DNA of 64,000 bases, taken from contig CAXARO010000238.1 of assembly GCA_963971305.1 (NCBI GenBank), forward strand, positions 1 to 64,000, in the 5' to 3' direction. Shown here piece after piece: positions 1-10,755 of this stretch (positions are counted from its first letter, which is position 1; each line of letters opens with the position of its first letter). This DNA comes from Arcuatula senhousia (lineage: Eukaryota; Mollusca; Bivalvia; Mytilida; Mytilidae). A program made the translations under genes and the position numbers. Below the pieces are notes generated by a model. The model had not been told where the DNA came from. It worked only from the letters and a program-made list of their open reading frames with translations, and did not search any database.

Positions 1-290
1 TGAAATTTTGCAGGTTAATAGAGCAAAAGGAGCTCTTTAATAAAACGAAAAAAAATTTGAAGCGATATTTACGGTTTTCGAGTTATTCACGAAAATGTGA
101 TTTTTCGGTCCCAAAAATGGGAAAATTGTCAAAATGCTACTATTTCAACAAAATTTGTTATCTAGGGGTTTAAAATGATGGTAAATAAAGATGCAATGTC
201 CAAATTTATGCAAAAGTGACAGTATGCATACGTTTGGGAGATATTATTGTGTTGGGCATCCCCAACACAGTCAACACTAGTTCTTATTAT
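1..290. repeat. Partial copy of non-autonomous element, family A
   Basis: Diverged, end-truncated relative of the roughly 490-bp family A unit seen at 291-780, 7055-7545 and 7550-8035. It shares the 'gaaattttg(c/t)aggtt(a/g)atagagcaaaa' stretch and the 'gaagcgatatttacggttttcgag' stretch. It ends with a perfect short hairpin (GTGTTGGG, loop CAT, CCCAACAC, near 249-268) followed by CTAGT and then a TTA/TTC microsatellite. A hairpin a few bases before a CTAG-type end is the layout of Helitron-related termini. Classification is inference. Confidence 0.6.
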
Positions 291-780
291 TCTTCTTCTT
301 CTTCTTCTTATTCTTCCACTTAGTCGTGAACTTGTCCGGAGATCCCAGAGAAAATGACTCCACATATCAATATGAAACTTGGCAGGATAATAGATTGTAA
401 AGAAAGGAAGCTTCGTTGACAATCAGACTTTTCAAAATGGCCGCCGTTTCCATGGAAACAGGAAAATGGACTAAATATTGGACATTGCAATATCTCGGTA
501 ACCTAGGTGCGCAGGGTTCTGAAATTTTGTAGGTTGATAGAGCAAAACATTCTCTTTAATAATATGAAAAAACATTTTGAAGCGATATTTACGGTTTTCG
601 AGATATAAATAAAAATGTGATTTCTCAAGGGAGATAATCGGGTCGAAATTTTCAAAGTGCTCCGATTTACATGAAAATTTATATTTAGGTTTTTTTTGAC
701 ATGCTGAAGAGAATAGTGGCAAATACGGGTCGTTTGGGGGACTTTGTGACTTGCTTGCAATCACAGTTAATACTTGTTCT
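291..780. repeat. Family A non-autonomous element, full-length copy
   Basis: About 490 bp, starting after a (CTT)n tract with 'ccacttagtcgtgaacttg' and ending in 'cacagttaatacttgtt' before another TTA-rich tract. Nearly identical copies lie at 7055-7545 and 7550-8035, so three or more copies flank the 780-7050 cluster. Open frames inside it (for example 471-764 minus) recur in every copy and are simply repeat sequence. Resembles Helitron/HINE-type elements in having microsatellite junctions. No coding function is suggested. Confidence 0.7.
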
Positions 781-950
781 TATTAAGGTCTTTCCCTTTA
801 CAGAAGGAAAGACCTTACTGTATTTCTTATGATTATTATTAAGGTCTTTCCCTTTTCAGAAGGAAAGACCTTACTGTATTTCTTATGATTATTATTAAGG
901 TCTTTCCCTTCCACAGAAGGAAAGACCTTACTGTATTTCTTATGGTTATT
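781..950. repeat. Three tandem ~57-bp hairpin units
   Basis: Three consecutive units, each 'aaggtctttccctt...' followed by 'gaaggaaagacctt' and then 'actgtatttcttatgattatt'. Each unit can fold because AAGGTCTTTCC pairs with GGAAAGACCTT. The GGAAAGACCT motif recurs at the 3' ends of the larger elements at 3640-3670, 5580-5610 and 7012-7042, so these look like reiterated element termini. Confidence 0.75.
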
Positions 951-3675
951 ATTATTATTTTTCTTCTTCTTTTCTGCCATCAATAAACGAAAAGTGTCGC
1001 GACATATCTTTTCGATACTTGGTACCATATATCGGTCATATTAGTACTCGCCTTGACTGATGCTGTGAAACCGATCTATTTTTAGTAACGGAGTTATCTG
1101 CCCGGAACCCAAAAACCTTGTCAGCAGATAAAGTCAGAAACCGTAACCGTTATCAAAAATCTGAAGTGGGGAAAATGTTGCTTGACTCCTGGTCATGATT
1201 CGTCACGCAAAAAAATTTTTTTCAATTAACTTTCTGGTTACGCGTTTTCGAGTCGAAACCTGTCGCGACACGTCAAATTTTTTTTCTTCAAAACGGTTAG
1301 TCCTAGAGACTTGGGACCTTCACCAATCGTCTTAGGTGACATAAGTTGCATCCGAAAATATATATGTCATAGGTCAAATCTCAAGTTTGAATTATTGCAT
1401 CATGACTAAATATAGGTATGTATTGCGCAATATATAGTAATCCATGTTCATAACTTTATAATGGTAGAAGATAGCAAAGTAAACATGTATACTCATTAGA
1501 ATCAGAAAGTAAGGGGCTACAATTTTGATCTATTGAATTTCATATTTTTGGACCCTGGCCCAGTGGGGACCAACATCATCACCGGGGTCCAGAAATGAAA
1601 ACTACTTGAAAATAGGGTTGTAATATATCCTTAGAAAGCTAATAGCCTGTACATTTTGAATTTCATATTTTTGGACCCCGAGGACCAAAATCATCTCTGG
1701 GTCCAAAATTAGAAAATACTGGAAGGTAGGGTTGTAATATATCGTTAGAAAGCTAATGGCCCGTACATTTTGAAATTATATTTTTGGACCCCGGGGACCA
1801 ACTTCATCTCTGGGGTCCAAATTGAAAGTTACTGGAAAGTAGGCTTGTAATATATCATTAGAAAGCTAATGGCCTGTACATTTTGAATTTCATATTTTTG
1901 GACCCCGGGGACCAATCTCATCTCTGGGGTCCAAATTGAAAGTTACTGGAAAGTAGGCTTGTAATATATCATTAGAAAGCTTATGGCCTGTACATTTTGA
2001 ATTTCATATTTTTGGATCCCGTGGACAAACTTCTTCCCCGGGGTCCAAAATTGAAAGTTACTGGAAAGTAGGCTTGTAATATATCATTAGAAAGCTAATG
2101 GCCTGTACATTTTGAATTTCATATTTTTGGACCCCGTGGACCAACTTCTTCCCCGGGGTCCAAAATTGAAAGTTACTGGAAAGTAGGCTAGTAATATATC
2201 ATTAGAAAGCTAATGGCCTGTACATTTTGAATTTCATATTTTTGGACCCCGGGGACCAATCTCATCTCTGGGGTCCAAATTGAAAGTTACTGGAAAGTAG
2301 GCTTGTAATATATCATTAGAAAGCTAATGGCCTGTACATTTTGAATTTCATATTTTTGGACCCCGTGGACCAACTTCTTCCCCGGGGTCCAAAATTGAAA
2401 GTTACTAGAAAGGAGGCTTGTAATATATCATTAGAAAGCTAATAGCCTGTACATTTTGAATTTCATATTTTTGGACCCCGAGGACCAAAATCATCTCTGG
2501 GTCCAAAATTAGAAAATACTGGAAGGTAGGGTTGTAATATATCGTTAGAAAGCTAATGGCCCGTACATTTTGAATTTCATATTTTTGGACCCCGGGGACC
2601 AACTTCATCTCTGGGGTCCAAATTGAAAGTTACTGGAAAGTAGGCTTGTAATATATCATTAGAAAGCTAATGGCCTGTACATTTTGAATTTCATATTTTT
2701 GGACCCCGGGGACCAATCTCATCTCTGGGGTCCAAATTGAAAGTTACTGGAAAGTAGGCTAGAAAGCTTATGGCCTGTACATTTTGAATTTCATATTTTT
2801 GGATCCCGTGGACAAACTTCTTCCCCGGGGTCCAAAATTGAAAGTTACTGGAAAGTAGGCTTGTAATATATCATTAGAAAGCTAATGGCCTGTACATTTT
2901 GAATTTCATATTTTTGGACCCCGTGGACCAACTTCTTCCCCGGGGTCCAAAATTGAAAGTTACTGGAAAGTAGGCTTGTAATATATCATTAGAAAGCTAA
3001 TGGCCTGTACATTTTGAATTTCATATTTTTGGACCCCGGGGACCAATCTCATCTCTGGGTTCCAAATTGAAAGTTACTGGAAAGTAGGCTTGTAATATAT
3101 CATTAGAAAGCTAATGGCCTGTACATTTTGAATTTCATATTTTTGGACCCCGTGGACCAACTTCTTCCCCGGGGTCTAAAATTGAAAGTTACTGGAAAGT
3201 AGGCTTGTAATATATCATTAGAAAGCTAATGGCCTGTACATTTTGAATTTCATATTTTTGGACCCCGGGGACCAATCTCATCTCTGGGGTCCAAATTGAA
3301 AGTTACTGGAAAGTAGGCTTGTAATATATCATTAGAAAGCTAATGGCCTGTACATTTTGCATTTCATATTTTTGGACCCCGTGGACCAACTTCATCCCCG
3401 GGGTCCAAAATTGAAAGTAACTGGAAAGTAGGCTTGTAATATATCATTAGAAAGCTAATGGCCTGTACATTTTGATTTTCATATTTTTGGACCCAGGGAA
3501 CCAACTTCACATCTGGGGTCCAAATTGAAAGTTATGGCATGAAATTCAATAGCAACCATATATTTTCTGAATGTTGAAATTTCCCAAAATTGTATCATTC
3601 AGTCACTGTAATCTGTTTCTATTGTAATACACAAAATGGGAAAGACCTCACAATCGTTCTTTGAACGATTGTAAT
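951..3675 (+). mobile_element. Pearl/HINE-like non-autonomous element 1
   Basis: Head region 960-1500 ('aaacgaaaagtgtcgcgacatatc', then a segment also found in elements 2 and 3: 'aaaacggttagtcct(a)gagacttgggacc...'). A core of about 114-bp tandem units follows at 1530-3535. The tail ends in GGGAAAGACCT plus a perfect hairpin (CAATCGTTC, loop TTT, GAACGATTG at 3651-3671), then a TTA/TTC microsatellite. Known bivalve pearl-type elements, now grouped with Helentron-associated elements, have this layout: head, tandem core, hairpin, microsatellite. No protein-coding capacity seen. Family assignment is by architecture only. Confidence 0.65.
1530..3535 (+). repeat. Core satellite of element 1, ~114-bp units (~17) with 7-unit higher order
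   Basis: Units read roughly 'ttagaaagctaatggcctgt', 'acattttgaatttcatattt', 'ttggaccccggggaccaac', then a variable block and 'ggggtccaaattgaaagtta', 'ctggaaagtaggcttgtaat'. Each unit has an imperfect palindrome (TTGGACCCC...GGGGTCCAA). Two subtypes alternate: 'gtggaccaacttcttccccg' and 'ggggaccaatctcatctctg'. A rare variant ('ccgaggaccaaaatcatctc') occurs at 1677 and again exactly 800 bp later at 2477, so about seven units were duplicated as a block. Confidence 0.85.
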
Positions 3676-5625
3676 TTAATTATTATTATTCTTCTTTTCT
3701 TCCCTCAAAAAACGAAAAGTGTCTTAACCGATCTTAACGAAAGTTGGCACACTTAATCATCACTACCAGGAGACGACGTGACTCATGCTTTGAAACCGAT
3801 CTATTTTTAGTAACGAAGTTATCTGCCCGTAACCCAAAAACCTTGTCTGCAGATTAACTCAGAAACCATAACTGTTATCAAAAATCTGAAGTGTGGAATT
3901 TGTTACCTGACTTCTAGCAATGATTCGTCATGCAAAAAAAAATTTTTCGAACACCTTCCTGGTTACGCGTTTTTGACCCGAAAAGTGTCGCGATGCGCCA
4001 ACAAAATTTATTTCAAAACGGTTAGTCCTACAGACTTGGGACCTTCACCAATCGTCTTAGGTGACATAAGTTACATCCGAAAATATATATGTCATAGGTC
4101 AAATCTCAAGTTTGAATTATTGCATCATGACTAAATATAGGAATGTATTGCGCAATGTATAGTAATCCATATGTAACAATGTAATGTTAAGGAAAAGTCC
4201 ATAGCAACCATATATTTTCACAATCAGTTAGGAAGGGGCTATAATTTGGGCCCAAGGTCAAAGGTCATAGGTCAAGGTCAGTCCTTAGCAACAAGGTAAC
4301 GTTAAGGAAAAAATCATAGCAACCAAATATTTTCACAATCAGTTAGGAAGGGGCTGTAATTTAGGTCCAAGGTCAAAGGTCATAGGTCAAGGTCAGTCCT
4401 TAGCAACAAGGTAACCTTAAGGAAAAGTCCATAGCAACCATATATTTTATGAATCCAGACTACTTGCTGAGTTTAAATTTTATCTTTTTGTGACCGGAAG
4501 TGACCTTTTGTGCATAGCAACCGACCTTAAAGTCCATAGCAACCATATATTCTATGAATCCTGACTACCAGCTGAGTTTAAATTTCAATATTTTGTGACC
4601 GGAAGTGACCTTTTGTCCATAGCAACCGACCTTAAAGTCCATAGCAACCATATATTCTATGAATCCTGACTACCTGCTGAGTTTAAAGTTCAATATTTTA
4701 TGACCGGAAGTGATGTTTTGTTCATAGCAACCGACCTAAAAGTCCATAACAACCATATATTTTTTGACTCCTGACTACCTGCCGAGTTTAAATTTCAATA
4801 TTATATGACCGGAAGTGATGTTTTGTTCATAGCAACCGACCTTAAAGTCCATAGCAACCATATATTTTATGACTCCTGACTACCTGCTGAGTTTAAATTT
4901 CAATATTTCATGACCGGAAGTGATGTTTTGTTCATAGCAACCGACCTAAAAGTCCATAGCAACCATATATTTTTTGACTCCTGACTACCTGCTGAGTTTA
5001 AATTTCTATATTTTATGACCGGAAGTGATGTTTTGTTCATAGCAACCGACCTAAAAGTCCATAGCAACCATATATTTTTTGACTCCTGACTACCTGCTGA
5101 GTTAAAATTTCATTATTATATAACCGGAAGTGATGTTTTGTTCATAGCAACCGACCTTCAAGTCCAAAGCAACCATATATTTTATGACACCTGACTACCT
5201 GCTGAGTTTAAATTTCAATATTTCATGACCGGAAGTGATGTTTTGTTCATAGCAACCGACCTAAAAGTCCATAGCAACCATATATTTTTTTACCTGACTA
5301 AGTGCTGAGTTTAAATTTCAATATTTTATGACAGGAAGTGATGTTTTGTTCATGGCATCCGACCTAAAAGTCCATAGCAACCATATATTTTATGACACCT
5401 GACTACCTGCTGAGTTTAAATTTCAATATTTTATGACCGGAAGTGATGTTTTGTTCATAGCAACCGACCTTAAAGTCCATAGCAACCAAATATTTCTAAT
5501 CTGGAGTACCTACCAGGTTGATATATCCAAAATGGTATCATTCAGTTAGGAATCTATTTCTCTTGGAGGACACAAATAGGGAAAGACCTCGCGATCGTTC
5601 TTTGAACGATTGTAATTTAATTATT
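3676..5625 (+). mobile_element. Pearl/HINE-like non-autonomous element 2
   Basis: Begins after the microsatellite of element 1 with 'ttcttccctcaaaaaacgaa'. Its head (to about 4250) closely matches element 3 and more loosely element 1. Two short repeats carrying AGGTCA half-sites follow (4240-4400), then ten core units (4395-5500). The tail ends in GGGAAAGACCTCGCG and the hairpin around 5590-5611 (AATCGTTC, TTT, GAACGATT), followed by a TTA tract. Insertion end-to-end into the microsatellite of the previous element explains the array of three. Confidence 0.65.
4395..5500 (+). repeat. Core satellite of element 2, ten ~113-bp units
   Basis: Unit approximately 'tccatagcaaccatatattt' + 'tatgactcctgactacctgc' + 'tgagtttaaatttcaatatt' + 'ttatgaccggaagtgatgtt' + 'ttgttcatagcaaccgacct'. 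Ten copies by eye, with single-base differences. The same unit forms the core of element 3, while element 1 has an unrelated core under a related head and tail. Confidence 0.85.
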
Positions 5626-7050
5626 ATTATTATTCTTCTTTTCTTCCCTCAAAAAACGAAAAGTGTCTTAACCGATCTTAACGAAAAATGGCACACTTAA
5701 TCATCACTACCAGGACTCGACGTGACTCATGCTTTGAAACGAATCTATTTTTAGTAACAGAGTTATCTACCCGTAACCCAAAAACCTTGTCTGCAGATTA
5801 ACTCAGAAACCATAACTGTTATCAAAAATCTGAAGTGTGGAATTTGTTACCTGACTTCTGGCCATGATTTGTCATGCAAAAAAATTTTTTTCGAACAACT
5901 TCCTGGTTACGCGTTTTTGACCCGAAAAGTGTCGCGATGCGCCAACAAATTTTTTTTTCAAAACGGTTAGTCCTACAGACTTGGGACCTTCACCAATCGT
6001 CTTAGGTGACATAAGTTGCATCCGAAAATATATATGTCATAGGTCAAATCTCAAGTTTGAATTATTGCGTCATGACTAAATATAGGAATGTATTGCGCAA
6101 TGTATGGTAATCCATATGTAACAATGTAATGTTAAGGAAATAGCAACAAGGTTACCTTAAGGAAAAATCCATAGCAACCGTATAATTTCACAATCAGATA
6201 GGAAGGGGCTGTAATTTAGGTCCAAGGTCAAAGGTCATAGGTCAAGGTCAGTCCTTAGCAACAAGGTAACCTTAAGGAAAAGTCCATAGCAACCATATAT
6301 TTTATGAATCCAGACTACTTGCTGAGTTTAAATTTTATCGTTCGGTGACCGGAAGTGACCTTTTGTCCATAGCAACCGACCTTAAAGTCCATAGCAACCA
6401 TATATTTATGACTCCTGACTACCTGCTGAGTTTAAATTTCAATATTTTATGACCGGAAGTGATGTTTTGTTCATAGCAACCGACCTTAAAGTCCATAGCA
6501 ACCATATATTTTATGACTCCTGACTACCTTATGAGTTTAAATTTCAATATTTTATGACCGAAAGTGATGTTTTGTTCATAGCAACCGACCTAAAAGTCCA
6601 TAGCAACCATATATTTTATGACTCCTGACTTCCTGCTGAGTTTAGATTTCAATATTTTATGACTGGAAGTGATGTTTTGTTCATAACAACCGACCTAAAA
6701 GTCCATAGCAACCATATATTTTATGACTCCTACCTGCTGAGTTTAAATTTCAATATTTTATGCCTGGAAGTGATGTTTTGTTCATAGCAACCGACCTAAA
6801 AGTCCATAGCAACCATATATTTTATGACTCCTGACTACCTGCTGAGTTTAAATTTCAATATTTTATGACCGGAAGTGATGTTTTGTTCAAAGCTACCGAC
6901 CTGCAAGTCCATAGCAACCAAATATTTCTAATCCGGAGTACCTACCAGGTTGATGTATCCAAAAATGGTATCATTCAGTTAGGAATCTATTTCTATTGGA
7001 GGACGCAAATAGGGAAAGACCTCGCGATCGTTCTTTGAACGATTGTAATT
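5626..7050 (+). mobile_element. Pearl/HINE-like non-autonomous element 3
   Basis: Same head as element 2 (from about 5640 to 6140), a single AGGTCA-rich repeat (6220-6260), six core units (6270-6920) and the same tail. It ends at the hairpin near 7026-7047 and a TTA/CTT microsatellite into which family A copies follow. Shorter than element 2 mainly because it has fewer core units. Confidence 0.65.
6270..6920 (+). repeat. Core satellite of element 3, six ~110-bp units
   Basis: Same core unit as at 4395-5500, six copies, one shortened around 6725 ('gactcctacctgctgag', with a few bases missing). Copy number difference between neighbouring elements is typical of core arrays of this element class. 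Confidence 0.8.
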
Positions 7051-7054
7051 TAAT

Positions 7055-7545
7055 TATTATTCTTCTTCTTCTTCTTATTCTTCCACTTAGTCGTGAACTT
7101 GTCCGGAGATCCCAGAGAAAATGACTCCACATATCAATATGAAACTTGGCAGGATAATAGATTGTAAAGAAAGGAAGCTTCGTTGACAATCAGACTTTTC
7201 AAAATGGCTGCCGTTTCCATGGAAACAGGAAAATGGACTAAATATTGGACATTGCAATATCTCGGTAACCTAGGTGCGCAGGGTTCTGAAATTTTGTAGG
7301 TTGATAGAGCAAAACATTCTCTTTAATAATATGAAAAAACATTTTGAAGCGATATTTACGGTTTTCGAGATATAAATAAAAATGTGATTTCTCAAGGGAG
7401 ATAATCGGGTCGAAATTTTCAAAGTGCTCCGATTTACATGAAAATTTATATTTAGGGTTTTTTTGATATGCTGAAGAGAATAGTGGCAAATACGGGTCGT
7501 TTGGGGGACTTTGTGACTTGCTTGCAATCACAGTTAATACTTGTT
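7055..7545. repeat. Family A element copy
   Basis: Near-identical to 291-780 (for example the segment beginning 'gaactggatacttgtccgga' equivalents and 'gacaatcagacttttcaaaatgg'), starting and ending in CTT/TTA microsatellite. A recent copy or a segmental duplicate. Confidence 0.75.
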
Positions 7546-7549
7546 ATTC

Positions 7550-8035
7550 TTCTTCTTCTTCTTCCGATTCTTCCACTTAGTCGTGAACTTGTCCGGAGAT
7601 CCTAGAAAAAACGACTCAACATATCAAAATGAAACTTGGCAGGATGAAAGATTGGCATGAAAGGAAGCCTTGCCGATAATCGGAATTTTCAAAATGGCCG
7701 CCGTTACCATGGAAACAGGAAAATGGACTAAATATTGGACATTGCAATATCTCGGTAACCTAGGTGCGCAGGGTTCTGAAATTTTGTAGGTTGATAGAGC
7801 AAAACATTCTCTTTAATAATATGAAAAAAAATTTTGAAGCGATATTTACGGTTTTCGAGATATAAATAAAAATGTGATTTCTCAAGGGAGATAATCGGGT
7901 CGAAATTTTCAAAGTGCTCCGATTTACATGAAAATTGATATATAGGGGTTTTTTTACATGCTGAAGAGAATAGTGGCAAATACGGGTCGTTTGGGGGAAT
8001 TTGTGACTTGCTTGCAATCACAGTTAATACTTGTT
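7550..8035. repeat. Family A element copy abutting the integrase pseudogene
   Basis: More diverged copy ('gatcctagaaaaaacgactc'), ending at 'cacagttaatacttgtta' near 8034. Immediately beyond it the minus-strand integrase frame becomes recognisable, so this copy marks the 3' truncation point of that gene. Confidence 0.7.
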
Positions 8036-8591
8036 AGTTTTTCATTTATCTTGTGCAAGTACACATGATGAAGGGCAAATAAGTGAACATCATTCATAAC
8101 ATCAATATCTTCGTCCTCCATAAAATGAAAAAGGGTGTAGTAAAAAAAGAGCACACCTTTAAAAACATCACGCCACAACCGTTCAATGCGCTGATTGTGG
8201 GTGCTTTTTCCCGTTATCATATCATAGGGGTTCCTTCCCGTCCACGCATTGTTGTCATATATTCGGCCACTTTTTTGTTTTCCAATCCTTTGTCCGAACG
8301 AACTCGCAAAGGAAGGCCATGAGCATTGACTCCATCCGTAAAACACCTCAAAATCGTCGTGGCTTTGTTATTGTCTGTGCAGTTCAGAAAAGTGATAAAT
8401 CGACTAAAACCGTCTATTCCGCCGACAATGACAAAACGCCAACGTATCAGTTTATGGTTAGTGTCTATGTGCCACAGGTGATTAACTCCGTCAACGTTAT
8501 ACACCCTTCTTGTGAACCGTCTTTTCTTTCTGTCTTTTATACCATTCTCATCAATACGCCATAAACTCTCTCTTAGGCGACTTCTTGGTAC
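8036..8591 (-). pseudogene. DDE integrase-like gene, exon 2 (catalytic core), frameshifted and 3'-truncated
   Basis: Read on the minus strand, the exon starts after a TTTTCAG acceptor (AG at 8593-8592), in phase with exon 1. It encodes a retroviral-type integrase core of the family found as SAM/HTH-integrase proteins in many invertebrates. Visible catalytic motifs: WHIDTNHKLIRW (first Asp), RVRSDKGLEN (second Asp, 57 residues on) and STHNQRIERLWRDVF (Glu, 35 further on). Near 8213-8223 the five bases ATGAT are duplicated. This shifts the frame and places stops directly after the first part, so the core is split into 8217-8591 and about 8041-8220 (other frame). Downstream sequence 'HHVYLHKINEKL' is family-like, then repeat DNA takes over at about 8035. 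The enzyme as it stands would be inactive. It lacks its C-terminus. Confidence 0.8.
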
Positions 8592-8656
8592 CTGAAAAGA
8601 ACTAATTCATATATACAAAATACAAATAAAGAAGGAATGTGTCCATGAGGGAACGG

Positions 8657-8944
8657 ATGCCCCCGCTAGGCCCCAAAACAGGAAGTAGAAGTTTGACAGA
8701 TTTGAAAGTGGCTTAAGATGTACAGTTTGTCATACTGAACTATCCTACGAAGTTTCAAATAATTCCCATGTACGGTTTCTGAGAAAAGCTTGGTGGAAAA
8801 TTTCAAGTAGGTTTTCATAGATTTTCATATTTTCAGGTTTGAATGTAACTTAGGGCAGACAGTTTGTCATACTGAACCATCCTACCAAGTTTCAAATTAT
8901 AACCATGTACGGTTTATGAGAAAAGCTTGACGTCGCGGGGGCAT
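8657..8944. mobile_element. MITE with ATGCCCCCGC terminal inverted repeats
   Basis: 288 bp bounded by ATGCCCCCGC (8657-8666) and GCGGGGGCAT (8935-8944). The interior is an imperfect tandem of about 150 bp: 'cagtttgtcatactgaac(t/c)atcctac(g/c)aagtttcaaat' appears twice, each followed by 'catgtacggttt(c/a)tgagaaaagctt'. No coding frame. Lies within the integrase intron. Confidence 0.75.
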
Positions 8945-9059
8945 AAAAACCAAAGAAGGCATATTAACGGTTAAAAATCGTGTAAAAGAATTATAATGCT
9001 TTAAAATCTAAAATTGAAGTATAAATGGACAATAATACAATAGCATAACAATGTAAGAC

Positions 9060-9214
9060 TAAGAGGTCTCTTAGAAGCTGTAATTGCAAGGAGAGACCTC
9101 CATTATAAAGGTGGGAACATATAAACGTCCCAAAAGGGACTCCTTTTAGGGGTGTCTAATTTATGTAAATGATGGAATATTTAGGTAATACATGAATCAA
9201 AGAGGCATCAATAG
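9060..9214. other. Unassigned AT-rich intronic DNA with a small hairpin
   Basis: AGGTCTCTT and GGAGAGACCT (about 9066-9110) could pair. Nothing else recognised. Confidence 0.4.
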
Positions 9215-9425
9215 GCCAATGGGGTTTTCGAGTGTCAAAAGTCCAAAGGTGCAACGACAAAACCAATAGACACGAACGAGAACAGCACGAAGAAAACAAC
9301 ATGAACACATGTGCTCCGGAAGAGTACGGTATTTAGTTCCTGCTTGCTATAGCACACCCGTCGCACTGCCAATTTCCAATTCAGTGTGTCAAATCCGGTC
9401 AAGGAAGACAAAACAAAACCCTATG
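9215..9425. repeat. Dispersed repeat M1, diverged copy
   Basis: Carries 'gtcaaaagtccaaaggtgca' ... 'gaacgagaacagcacgaag' ... 'gtgctccggaagagtacgg' ... 'cctgcttgctatagcacaccc'. The same sequence is found in one or the other orientation at 24449-24620, 34495-34620, 37205-37440, 39745-40275, 42788-42945, 48130-48375 and 60925-61230. Short, non-coding and on both strands. I recognise it as a frequent motif in Mytilus sequence, but its class is unknown to me. Confidence 0.75.
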
Positions 9426-9539
9426 ACAAACGAACATCTGCACTCATCTGATAGATAGGAATCCCATATTTGTCCATGAGCGCATGATGTCTCCAGATTG
9501 GAAAGTCTGCATACGATTAGGTGTACTTTTCACAAATGT

Positions 9540-9625
9540 CATATACGTATTAGTATCAATACAAAAATATGTACTAGTATCAATACAAAAATATGTACTA
9601 GTATGGTCTAGTATCAATACAAAAA
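9540..9625. repeat. ~24-bp short tandem repeat
   Basis: 'tagtatcaatacaaaaatatgtac' three times, the last with a short insertion. Produces an artefactual repetitive open frame. Confidence 0.8.
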
Positions 9626-9929
9626 GAATAAAAGTTTGTTTATGTTTGCAAAAACGATGTCTACCTCCGTTCAACGGTCTATGAATCCCACAAAAAATAG
9701 AGGATCAAAATTACCTGGCAATGTGTACAATAAATAATTTTTTTTATCCTAAATCCCAGGTTTCATTTATTGAGAGGAGTGGCGCGGACAAGATGATAAG
9801 AGAAAATTTTCAGCAAATTTCTATACAAGTTCAAAGGGCCACAACTCTCATAAACAAGCACAGGATGATCCTCCCGTTCCTGAAATATCATCCCTCTATG
9901 TGTTTTACCTGGGATATGGACCTTTACCA

Positions 9930-10310
9930 AAACATTAATCAAAAGTGTTCATGCGATGCGAAAAAAAGAGGTCGCTGTGACCTTATTTCTAATGGGTGGT
10001 GCCGTATTACCAAGACTCATCTAGTGGTGAAATATCATTAACCCCTAGCCTTTGAGATATGGACTTTAACCAAGAACTTAACCAAAGTCATTCATGCGTA
10101 AATTATAGGTCACAGTGACCCAATTTCTATTGGGTGGTGTCATGTTACCCAAGACACATCTAGTGGTGAAATATCATTGATCCCTAACATCTACAGTGTA
10201 GTATCCAAGTTATGGACCTTAACCTAGATCGAAATCAAAGTGTTACAGACGTACGTACATACGTACGGACGGACAAGGGTAAAACTATATGGCCGATCCT
10301 CATACGTGGT
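9930..10310. repeat. Two ~130-bp tandem units ending in an ACGTACGT/GGACGGAC tract
   Basis: 'gtcacagtgaccc(aa)tttct(a)attgggtggtg' and 'acatctagtggtgaaatatcatt' occur at about 9975-10040 and 10105-10180, with 'aaccaa...cttaaccaaagt' between. The block ends in 'gacgtacgtacatacgtacg' and 'gacggacaaggg', a tract common at the ends of molluscan interspersed repeats. Confidence 0.6.
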
Positions 10311-10755
10311 AGGGCCATAAAAATTAAGGACGAGCACAACTACAACTACATATGGTGTACTTCCTATATACCAAATGTCGTTGAAATCGATTCTGTAGTT
10401 TCAAAGGAGTTGCGCTGACAAAATTTATGACTGACAAACAATATGTCTCCCCACCACATTAATTTTTCAAATTTTAAGACTAGCTGGGAATCATTTATAC
10501 AAAATTTTGAACCTTCAAAGTTGGCTTGGAAAACGTAGATTGTTTATTCGAAAACGTGACATATTTTACATGTACTAGTATATATACCCTGCACAATAGC
10601 AATACCATATAGGATTAACAGTTGGATATTTCGTGGAAGCTAAGTTGACGAAAATCCAAGGTCAAGGTCAAAGAATGAGTGCAACTTGGAAATGTAGACT
10701 CTATGTTCATAAAAAAGAAACAGTGTTTCAAAAAAGCTTTCAATTAAATTCTAAC

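Larger units (their letters stand above)
8592..10755 (-). other. Intron of the integrase-like gene
   Basis: GT donor at 10755-10754 (exon ends ACAAAG, intron starts GTTAGA) and AG acceptor at 8593-8592. Joining is phase 0 and continues the protein sensibly from Lys into VPRSRLRES. The intron contains a MITE (8657-8944), a dispersed repeat (9215-9420) and a repeated calcium/phorbol-free AT-rich block at 9930-10310. Only simple repeats were recognised elsewhere in it. Confidence 0.7.

Noticed and set aside
471..764. 97-codon frames recurring at 471-764, 7238-7531 and 7728-8021
   Set aside because: Conserved only because the whole family A repeat is duplicated. There is no start context, and overlapping frames are equally conserved.
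8217..8504. Independent short integrase gene starting at 8504
   Set aside because: The first codon there is GTG within a longer open exon that begins at a splice acceptor at 8591 and continues exon 1 in phase.
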